From the NCBI GenBank assembly GCA_043769275.1, contig JAYVJM010000098.1, forward strand, positions 1 to 12,905: a stretch of 12,905 nt of DNA, given 5' to 3'. Source of the stretch: JAYVJM01 sp043769275 (GTDB lineage: Bacteria; Pseudomonadota; Gammaproteobacteria; Pseudomonadales; UBA7239). Shown one piece after another: positions 7,642 to 12,905 of the stretch (its first letter is position 1; each line of letters starts with the position of its first letter). Made by a program: the position numbers and the translations under genes. The notes beneath the pieces were generated by a model. It was given only the letters and a program-made list of their open reading frames with translations. It had not been told where the DNA came from and ran no database searches.

Positions 7642-8358
7642 ATGAAAAGCATTACCAACCTGAAAATAAAAATTTTTGCCGATGGCGCAAGCAAAGACGG
7701 CATGCTGTCTATGTATGAGCAGCCCTACGTTAAGGGCTTTACCACCAATCCAAGCCTGATGCGCCAAGCAGGAATCAACGACTACAAAACCTTTGCATTG
7801 GATATATTGAAGGCTATTCCAGACCGGCCTATTTCCTTTGAAGTATTCGCTGATGACTTTCCAACAATGGAAAAACAAGCCATGGAAATCGCCGCATGGG
7901 GCGACAATGTTTATGTCAAGGTTCCGGTTGCCAACACCCAACGCGACAGCAGTTGTGCGCTGATCAAAAAGCTCGCTGCACAAGGCGTAAAACTGAACGT
8001 CACCGCGCTGATGACCTTGACGCAGGTGCGCGACGTAGCCGCCGCGCTCAATCCAAAAGTTCCGAGCCACGTTTCTGTGCTGGCAGGGCGTATTGCAGAC
8101 ACCGGCCGCGACCCCATGCCGATGATGGCCGCTGCCGCCGAGATGCTAAAGCTTATGCCTTCCGCCGAACTGCTATGGGCTGGCACGCGTGAACTGCTGA
8201 ATATTTTTCAAGCTGATACTTGCGGTTGTCACATTATTACGGCACCCAATGATGTTTTAAAAAAACTGTCACTGGTAGGTCGTGATTTGGATGATTACTC
8301 CAATGAGGCCATCGAAATCTTCTATAAAGACGCGCTGGCAGCAGGGTTTGTTTTGTAA
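7642..8358 (+). CDS. Short transaldolase / fructose-6-phosphate aldolase-like protein
   Basis: A 238-residue TIM-barrel enzyme of the TAL/FSA family. Members move a dihydroxyacetone unit between sugar phosphates (transaldolase) or split fructose 6-phosphate. The sequence has IFADGAS (11-17), GFTTNPSLM (32-40), SFEVFADDF (65-73) and the Schiff-base lysine K93 in VYVKVPV (90-96). The later blocks are LNVTALMTL (118-126) and SVLAGRIADTGRDP (145-158). Its length is near the short FSA/TalC type (about 215-240) and well below classical TalB (about 317), so I give no gene symbol. AGGAG precedes the ATG. It lies between the HAD phosphatase and rep. Related short transaldolases also occur in sugar nucleotide clusters, so the physiological substrate is uncertain. 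Confidence 0.88.
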   Translation: MKSITNLKIKIFADGASKDGMLSMYEQPYVKGFTTNPSLMRQAGINDYKTFALDILKAIPDRPISFEVFADDFPTMEKQAMEIAAWGDNVYVKVPVANTQRDSSCALIKKLAAQGVKLNVTALMTLTQVRDVAAALNPKVPSHVSVLAGRIADTGRDPMPMMAAAAEMLKLMPSAELLWAGTRELLNIFQADTCGCHIITAPNDVLKKLSLVGRDLDDYSNEAIEIFYKDALAAGFVL

Positions 8359-8393
8359 GGAGTACCACACTTTTTTCCACGGTTGTCTGCATC

Positions 8394-10430
8394 ATGGCTT
8401 TGCCTACGCTAAATTCCAGTCAGCGCGCCGCTGTGCGCTATATCGACGGCCCGCTTTTGGTACTGGCTGGCGCTGGCAGCGGTAAAACGCGCGTTATCAC
8501 CGAAAAAATTACCTACCTAATCCGCGAGTGCGGCATGCAAGCAAAGCATATCGCAGCGGTGACGTTTACCAACAAAGCCGCTAAAGAAATGAAAGAGCGC
8601 GTCGGCAGATTATTAAACAACGAAATACGTGGATTACAGGTATCCACTTTTCACTCTTTGGGTTTGGACATCATTCGCCGTGAACTATCGGCACTCGGCT
8701 ATAAAAGCGGCTTTTCCATCTTCGATCAGCAGGATGCAACGGCCTTATTGCGCGAGCTATTGATTAAAAGCGGCGATGTTGACAGCGACTATGTGCAACT
8801 GGCTCAAAACAGCATTTCCAACTGGAAAAATGATCTTCAAACGCCAGCCGCCTTAATCAGCCGCGCCACCACACAAGGCGAGCTGGGGCTGGCCATATTG
8901 TACGAGCGTTATCAGCGCTCATTAAAAGCGTATAACGCGGTGGATTTTGACGATCTAATCACACTGCCCGTACAGTTATTTGAGTCGCAGCCTGATGTGC
9001 TTGCGCGCTGGCAGGGCCGTATTCGCTACTTGTTAGTCGACGAATATCAAGACACGAATTTAGGCCAATATCAGTTGGTGCGCTTGTTGGTGGGCAATCG
9101 CAGCGGCTTAACTGTAGTGGGCGATGATGACCAATCCATTTACGCTTGGCGCGGTGCGCGGCCTGAAAACTTGTCGCAGTTAAAACACGATTACCGCGAC
9201 TTAAAACTCATCAAGCTGGAACAAAACTACCGCTCTTGCGGGCGTATTTTGAAAGCAGCGAATCAACTCATCGCCAACAATCCACACGAGTTTGAAAAAG
9301 AATTGTGGAGTGAATTGGGCTACGGCGACCCTATCCGCGTGCTGCACTGCGCCCACGAAGAAGCAGAAGCCGAGCGCGTAGCCACTGAAATTCTGGGCGC
9401 GCATTTGCAGCGCCGCGAACCGTTCCGTGATTTTGCCGTGCTATACCGAAGCAACCACCAAGCGCGCGCGCTGGAAGGCCATCTAAAAACGCTGCAAATT
9501 CCGTACAGCATGACCGGCGGAACTTCATTTTTTTCGCGCACAGAAATCAAAGATTTGATGGCCTATTTTCGCCTGCTGGTGAACCCTGCTGACGACAACG
9601 CTTTTCTGCGCATCGTCAATGTGCCGCGCCGCAAAATCGGGCCAGGCACGCTAGAAAAACTGGGGCTATATGCGCAAAGCCGCGATAACAACTTGCTGGC
9701 AGTGGTAGATGAAATTGGCCTAGAAAGCATCTTAAAGCCGGAATCACTCGCACACCTGCGTGAATTTTCTGCCTGGCTGAGTGCTGTGCGTGCGCGCTGT
9801 GCGAATGAAAGTCCGGTGGATGTCATCAACAGCATGATTGAGGACATTGGCTACGAAGCGTGGTTGGAGCAGCAATCCACTAACAGTCGTGCCGCAGAAA
9901 GATGTATGGGCAACGTGCGCTATCTGGCTGAATCACTAGCGCGCTTACTCACCGCCAGCAGTGAGGACGATACCGACAGCACCCGTGACGGCAGTGATTA
10001 CTTAAAAGACGCTATCAACAAATTAATTTTGCGCGACTTTTTAGAACGTCAAGACGAGGAAGAAGATTTTGACCGCGTGCAACTATTAACGCTGCACGCA
10101 GCTAAAGGGCTGGAATTTCCGCACGTATTTATCATGGGCTGGGAGGAGGAAATATTGCCGCACCGCAACAGCATTGAAAGCAACCAGATTGAAGAAGAGC
10201 GTCGCTTGGCCTACGTGGGCATCACACGCGCGCAGCGCACGTTAACGCTAACGCTGGCGCAAAAACGCAAGCAATACGGATCCGTCAATGACTGCACGCC
10301 TAGTCGCTTTATCGATGAGCTACCAGCGGATGATTTACAACGTGAGGGCGGCGGGCATGCTTTGCCGCCCGAGCAACAAGAAGTCAAAAAACGCGCCGCT
10401 TTTGCCGGCATGCTAGGGCAGTTTGATTAA
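8394..10430 (+). CDS. rep: ATP-dependent DNA helicase Rep
   Basis: Rep is an SF1A 3'-5' helicase that helps the replisome pass protein-bound DNA. The protein has 678 residues (E. coli Rep 673). Motifs in order: Q motif near LNSSQRAAV (6-14), Walker A AGAGSGKT (25-32), Ia TFTNKAAKEM (57-66), II DEYQDTN (216-222), III GDDDQSIYAWRGA (243-255), IV QNYRS (277-281), V TLHAAKGLEF (566-575) and VI EERRLAYVGITRAQ (601-614). The resemblance to E. coli Rep is closest at ITEKITYLIRECG and AKHIAAVTFTNKAAKEMKE, which argues against UvrD or PcrA. The C-terminal ~40 residues are variable. The ATG at 8394 lacks a strong ribosome site. It is convergent with the conjugation genes, 33 nt from the traF stop, and no clear terminator is seen there. 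Confidence 0.96.
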   Translation: MALPTLNSSQRAAVRYIDGPLLVLAGAGSGKTRVITEKITYLIRECGMQAKHIAAVTFTNKAAKEMKERVGRLLNNEIRGLQVSTFHSLGLDIIRRELSALGYKSGFSIFDQQDATALLRELLIKSGDVDSDYVQLAQNSISNWKNDLQTPAALISRATTQGELGLAILYERYQRSLKAYNAVDFDDLITLPVQLFESQPDVLARWQGRIRYLLVDEYQDTNLGQYQLVRLLVGNRSGLTVVGDDDQSIYAWRGARPENLSQLKHDYRDLKLIKLEQNYRSCGRILKAANQLIANNPHEFEKELWSELGYGDPIRVLHCAHEEAEAERVATEILGAHLQRREPFRDFAVLYRSNHQARALEGHLKTLQIPYSMTGGTSFFSRTEIKDLMAYFRLLVNPADDNAFLRIVNVPRRKIGPGTLEKLGLYAQSRDNNLLAVVDEIGLESILKPESLAHLREFSAWLSAVRARCANESPVDVINSMIEDIGYEAWLEQQSTNSRAAERCMGNVRYLAESLARLLTASSEDDTDSTRDGSDYLKDAINKLILRDFLERQDEEEDFDRVQLLTLHAAKGLEFPHVFIMGWEEEILPHRNSIESNQIEEERRLAYVGITRAQRTLTLTLAQKRKQYGSVNDCTPSRFIDELPADDLQREGGGHALPPEQQEVKKRAAFAGMLGQFD

Positions 10431-10463
10431 GCTTTCCTAAATATAATTTCTGTTCGCAGCTTT

Positions 10464-11000
10464 TCACCAAGTCCATACAGGCCGCACAACGTCCTTAATT
10501 TGAGCGCGCTTCACCAGCCCAAAGTAACGTCCGTCAAACGACCGCGCACTGACATCGGACATAAGCAAAAACTCCGAATCATCTAACCGATAGTCATTCA
10601 ATCGGTAGTGCGGCATCGCTCGTCCCGCCAAGTCGGCTTCGCGCGGCAAGCTAAGCGGTAACAACGTGCCATTCACGCGCACACCGTCATCCGCGATAGA
10701 AACCACATCACCGCTAACGCCAAACACGCGCTTCATCATGTAACTGTAGCGACCAGGACAAAAACCCGTGCTGATATATTTGCGTTTTCTGGCCTCATCA
10801 AAGGTGGCGGCCGGTGATGGACAAAACACCACGTAGCTGCCTTTTTCAAGCTCCGATAGGCTTGCCCAATAAAGACCCAGCGGAATACTGCGCGTGATGT
10901 TGATACGTGCGCCAGCAATCCAAAAGATAAAGGCCAGCGTCATGACGATGCAGGCCGCAATGGCAATGCCGTTCGTGATGCGCTTTAAATGCTGGATCAT
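10464..11000 (-). CDS. traF: TraF-type S26 peptidase, conjugative pilin maturation
   Basis: A signal-peptidase-like serine protease of 178 residues, the length I recall for RP4 TraF. Its N-terminal membrane anchor (about 10-30) places the active site in the periplasm. The nucleophile is S38 in ITRSIPLGLYW, the general base is K90 in MMKRVFGVSGD, and D156 lies in SFDGRYFGLV. RP4 TraF uses S37, K89 and D155, one residue lower throughout. RP4 TraF trims the pilin TrbC and joins its ends into a cyclic pilin. Two cysteines, C60 and C81, could form a periplasmic disulfide. The gene is last in the minus-strand conjugation cluster, 13 nt after traX, and converges on rep. A generic LepB is unlikely, since the S-x-P-x-G-x-Y context and length fit TraF. 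Confidence 0.88.
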   Translation of the reverse strand: MIQHLKRITNGIAIAACIVMTLAFIFWIAGARINITRSIPLGLYWASLSELEKGSYVVFCPSPAATFDEARKRKYISTGFCPGRYSYMMKRVFGVSGDVVSIADDGVRVNGTLLPLSLPREADLAGRAMPHYRLNDYRLDDSEFLLMSDVSARSFDGRYFGLVKRAQIKDVVRPVWTW

Positions 11001-11013
11001 TGTATTGTGGGCA

Positions 11014-11784
11014 TCAGAAAAAAAGGTATCCGTACCGACTCATGCAAATATGAATCACCCACAACACAGTTAAATGCGCAGGATAGTACGCATAAAAAAA
11101 CCAACGCAACCGAAGTACATGCAGATCAACTTGCGCACAAGCAAAGATAATCGGCAGTGCCGCAAGTGCCCATAGGTTGCGATTAATTATCCATATGGAA
11201 ATGCATGTCACGACGACAAACAGAAAACCTATCCACGTCGGCTTTTTGCAATACCACCAAAAAGCCAAACCAAGAGCCAAAACAGGCCACCAAAACTCAA
11301 CTGAACTGCCTCCAATCACAAAAACGAAAAGCGCCGCCGCATAATAATAAACACACTTATCTTTGTTGCCTCGCTCAATCAAATACATGGTCATGGCAAC
11401 AACCAACAGCGCAAACATAATATTGAGCGGCCACCAGCCCCACGCCAGACGGTTTAGCGCAATAAATGCGGGAGATGCCAACAGACCCGACATCAACAAC
11501 CGCTTCATGATGCGCCCGTAAACTCCTCTAGCCAACGCACTGGGACGCGCTAGGTTGTACGCCAATACAAAAACAAAAAGCGGAAGTGTTAGACGACCAG
11601 CTTCAAACAGAAAAGGCAGTTTTTCATTAAACAGGTATTTATTGATGTGGTCGCCTGTCATAAGCAACAGCGCAATCCATTTCAGCGCCTCGATGCTACC
11701 ATCAGGCACAAATAGTGACCGCACACAATCACCGGCCTGGGCGTTTTTGTCTGCGCGTGCCCCCTCATGTACATTAGGGGGCAT
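11014..11784 (-). CDS. traX: TraX-family membrane protein (conjugation-associated acyltransferase-like)
   Basis: A 256-residue polytopic inner-membrane protein. The diagnostic segment is DGSIEALKWIALLLMTGDH (28-46), ending in the conserved D-H pair (D45, H46), and the C-terminus has FFYAYYPAHLTVLW (229-242) with the family's YYPxH. About seven hydrophobic helices lie between. In plasmid F, TraX N-acetylates pilin; a TraX-like protein (TrbP) occurs in the RP4 Tra2 region. The ATG at 11784 lies within a 24-bp palindrome and has only a weak GGGG upstream. GTG codons at residues 21 and 26 are possible alternative starts just before the conserved block, and the first 20 residues are polar and not family-like. 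It is 26 nt after the transglycosylase stop. Confidence 0.87.
   Translation of the reverse strand: MPPNVHEGARADKNAQAGDCVRSLFVPDGSIEALKWIALLLMTGDHINKYLFNEKLPFLFEAGRLTLPLFVFVLAYNLARPSALARGVYGRIMKRLLMSGLLASPAFIALNRLAWGWWPLNIMFALLVVAMTMYLIERGNKDKCVYYYAAALFVFVIGGSSVEFWWPVLALGLAFWWYCKKPTWIGFLFVVVTCISIWIINRNLWALAALPIIFACAQVDLHVLRLRWFFYAYYPAHLTVLWVIHICMSRYGYLFF
11759..11782. repeat. 24-bp near-perfect palindrome over the traX start
   Basis: The left arm GCCCCCT (11759-11765) and right arm AGGGGGC (11776-11782) flank the self-complementary core ATGTACAT (11767-11774). Only the pair at 11766/11775 is mismatched. It covers the second to ninth codons of the annotated traX. It could be a repressor operator, or a hairpin that covers the start of traX in mRNA. 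Confidence 0.7.
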
Positions 11785-11810
11785 CTAGGCAAACCCCGTT
11801 TATAGGCGAC

Positions 11811-12413
11811 CTACTCTCTGCCTGTAATAAGCCTTCGCGGCACATAGCCTGTGCTCCTCCATGAAGAAAGCTGTTGTGTTGCCGGTGCTGCTGCCGTTAT
11901 TTTCTCCTCCTCTTGTAACACAGCTGTCGGCTTTGTCTGCTCGAGGGAAGCAGGCTTATCTTTGTTAGGGTTTGTGATGTCATGCGTCACCAAGCGCACC
12001 TCTAGCCAATCGGCCCACTTGGCTGAGTTTACGATTAAATCTGCGCGATATCGGGCGTTGTAGAACGGCGTGCGTGAATGGTAATTCGCAGCACGCGTCC
12101 AGAGATCACCTTTATCATTGCGAATGTGTCCACGCAACCGCCATGCAGCCAAGTCAAAGGAATAACAACCGGCTTGTGCAACGTCACTAGCGGTAATGCC
12201 ATACTTGGCCAAACTGCTTAAATAACTTGTGTTGAATTGCATCATACCGACATCGTATGTGCCGTTTGAGTTCTGAACCCACTGGCCAGGCTTGCCCCCC
12301 TCTTTTTCAGCCACGGCCAAAATAATGTTTGCAGGTACGCTGTATTTCACTGCGGCATAAATCGAACATACAACGCTTTCTTGCATTTGTGGGGAAAAAT
12401 CCGTAAACAACAT
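11811..12413 (-). CDS. Conjugation-type lytic transglycosylase (VirB1/TrbN-like)
   Basis: A 200-residue protein with a lysozyme-like SLT domain in the first ~140 residues. It would cut peptidoglycan to make room for a type IV secretion channel. The likely catalytic residue is E36 in ILAVAEKEGG (E38 is the alternative). It is followed by the family's DVGMMQFN block (54-61) and NYHSRTPFYNARY (110-122), the counterpart of the usual Y-N-x-G region. Residues ~145-200 are polar and rich in Thr, Ala and Glu, probably disordered. No signal peptide is visible: the N-terminus is MLFTDFSPQM, and an in-frame TGA just upstream excludes an earlier start. GGAGGG lies 5 nt before the ATG. It comes 26 nt after the upstream partial gene and 26 nt before traX. 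TrbN is the best analogue by content and context, but I leave the symbol open. Confidence 0.8.
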   Translation of the reverse strand: MLFTDFSPQMQESVVCSIYAAVKYSVPANIILAVAEKEGGKPGQWVQNSNGTYDVGMMQFNTSYLSSLAKYGITASDVAQAGCYSFDLAAWRLRGHIRNDKGDLWTRAANYHSRTPFYNARYRADLIVNSAKWADWLEVRLVTHDITNPNKDKPASLEQTKPTAVLQEEEKITAAAPATQQLSSWRSTGYVPRRLITGRE

Positions 12414-12418
12414 AGCAT

Positions 12419-12441
12419 CCCTCCGGCTTCAGTTGCCTCCT
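12419..12441 (-). promoter_or_regulatory. Two Shine-Dalgarno-like sites before the transglycosylase
   Basis: On the minus strand AGGAGG (12441-12436) overlaps the stop codon of the upstream gene, and GGAGGG (12424-12419) lies 5 nt before the ATG at 12413. The second has the right spacing and sets the start. The first is about 22 nt away and has no start codon at good spacing in the same frame. Confidence 0.5.
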
Positions 12442-12905
12442 ACGTTTTTTTTGTCACAATGCGCCGCCAAAAATAACGGAGTATCTTGATCACATCCTGA
12501 TAGCCTAATTTCTGCGGCTTTAGCTTTTTTACCGCCGCTTGTTGCGCGCGCTGTTTCGGTCGCCCTTGCTTACCCTCTACGCCATCACCGGCATCTGCAC
12601 GCCGCCCTTTAACACCGGCAGCCGCCCCCTTAGCAAGGGTCGATTTATGCTCTTTAGTGCCTTTCACTTGTTTAACAGACGCGCCCCCTGTGCCCGACGG
12701 AGCCTGACCGCCAGCCGCTGACGGCACCGTTTTCGCCTCTACACCCTTAGCATTTGATGCCTTGTCGCCTGAGGGTTTGTCACCAGACTTTTTAGCAGAT
12801 GTGCCGGAGTCACCCGCAGAACCCGCAGAACCCGCAGAACCCGCAGAACCCGCAGAACCCGCAGAACCCGCAGAACCCGCAGAACCCGCAGAACCCGCAG
12901 AACCC
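12440..12905 (-). CDS. Unknown low-complexity protein of the conjugation cluster, C-terminal part
   Basis: A minus-strand frame is open from the window edge to a TAG at 12442-12440, so only the last ~154 residues are visible. They begin with a (Gly-Ser-Ala)n tract of at least 10 units. A Gly/Ala/Ser/Lys-rich linker follows (GDSGTSAKKSGDKPSGD and similar) and the end is basic: KKLKPQKLGYQDVIKILRY, then FWRRIVTKKT. A GTG at 12727 is in frame but is not a convincing start, because the frame stays open upstream through the repeats. It is probably disordered, with a short helical basic end. It precedes the transglycosylase in what appears to be an operon. In RP4 the neighbours upstream of trbN are trbL and trbM, and some TrbL/VirB6-like proteins have long low-complexity tails, so a TrbL-type tail is possible but not shown. 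Confidence 0.6.
   Translation of the reverse strand, partial: GSAGSAGSAGSAGSAGSAGSAGSAGSAGSAGDSGTSAKKSGDKPSGDKASNAKGVEAKTVPSAAGGQAPSGTGGASVKQVKGTKEHKSTLAKGAAAGVKGRRADAGDGVEGKQGRPKQRAQQAAVKKLKPQKLGYQDVIKILRYFWRRIVTKKT
12812..12905. repeat. Tandem 9-bp repeat, unit ACCCGCAGA, encoding Gly-Ser-Ala
   Basis: Ten complete identical units run from 12812 to 12901, then four more bases reach the window edge, so the array probably continues. The period is a multiple of three and the unit reads Gly-Ser-Ala on the minus strand, so gain or loss of units keeps the frame. No copy differs from the others, which suggests recent expansion by slippage. Confidence 0.95.

Noticed and set aside
7522..8070. 182-residue minus-strand frame across the HAD and transaldolase genes
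   Set aside because: It spans two well-supported plus-strand genes and shows no family motif.
10346..10370. GGGCGGC / GCCGCCC hairpin as a rep terminator
   Set aside because: The 7-bp stem is perfect, but it lies inside the coding sequence about 60 nt before the stop and lacks a T tract.
10431..10463. tRNA or clear attachment site at the rep-traF junction
   Set aside because: No tRNA fold is present, and no repeat of this short stretch is seen elsewhere in the window.
12812..12905. CRISPR array
   Set aside because: The units are 9 bp, contiguous and without spacers, and they are in frame with an open coding sequence.

Overview
The window looks like a chromosomal segment of a proteobacterium. 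The divergent block pilU-pilT / yggS-proC-yggT-yggU, with type IV pilus retraction motors facing a small housekeeping operon, is a known arrangement in gamma- and betaproteobacteria. The Rep-type helicase, the Gram-negative RimO and a copy of the dispersed palindrome with core CTGAGCCTGT point the same way. I lean towards a betaproteobacterium or a relative, but the sequence does not settle the genus.

Layout. 1-~105: the 3' end of an IS630-family insertion sequence. 81-420 (minus): a small secreted-protein gene that is frameshifted and appears to run into the IS end. 421-615: no gene. 616-1950 (plus): rimO. 1959-1993: a hairpin between convergent rimO and pilU. 2009-4229 (minus): pilT then pilU, transcribed as pilT-pilU. 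4230-4306: divergent promoter region. 4307-5875 (plus): yggS and proC. 5876-6055: a gap holding a REP-like palindrome. 6056-10430 (plus): yggT, yggU, a HAD-IB phosphatase, a short transaldolase and rep, with gaps of 5 to 35 nt, so probably one transcription unit. 10464-12905 (minus): a different kind of DNA, four tightly packed genes of a conjugative transfer system reading towards rep. In transcription order these are a low-complexity protein with a (Gly-Ser-Ala)n tract cut by the window edge, a VirB1/TrbN-like lytic transglycosylase, a TraX-family membrane protein and a TraF-type S26 peptidase.

How the genes work together. PilT and PilU power type IV pilus retraction. YggS (PLP homeostasis) and ProC (last step of proline synthesis) are a conserved pair, followed by the membrane protein YggT and the DUF167 protein YggU. 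RimO modifies ribosomal protein S12. Rep helps replication forks through obstacles. The conjugation genes match RP4/IncP-type functions: cell wall opening, pilin maturation by TraF, and a TraX-like acyltransferase. Only 33 nt separate rep from the last transfer gene, so one edge of an integrated conjugative element or its remnant lies at or near that junction.

Most interesting points: the mixed chromosomal/conjugative junction at 10431-10463; TraF with S38/K90/D156 matching the RP4 pilin cyclase, encoded beside a TraX-family protein whose known substrate is a pilin N-terminus; a 24-bp near-perfect palindrome over the traX start; a transglycosylase with no visible export signal; and ten identical 9-bp repeats encoding Gly-Ser-Ala. 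I did not find a convincing new defence or RNA system.
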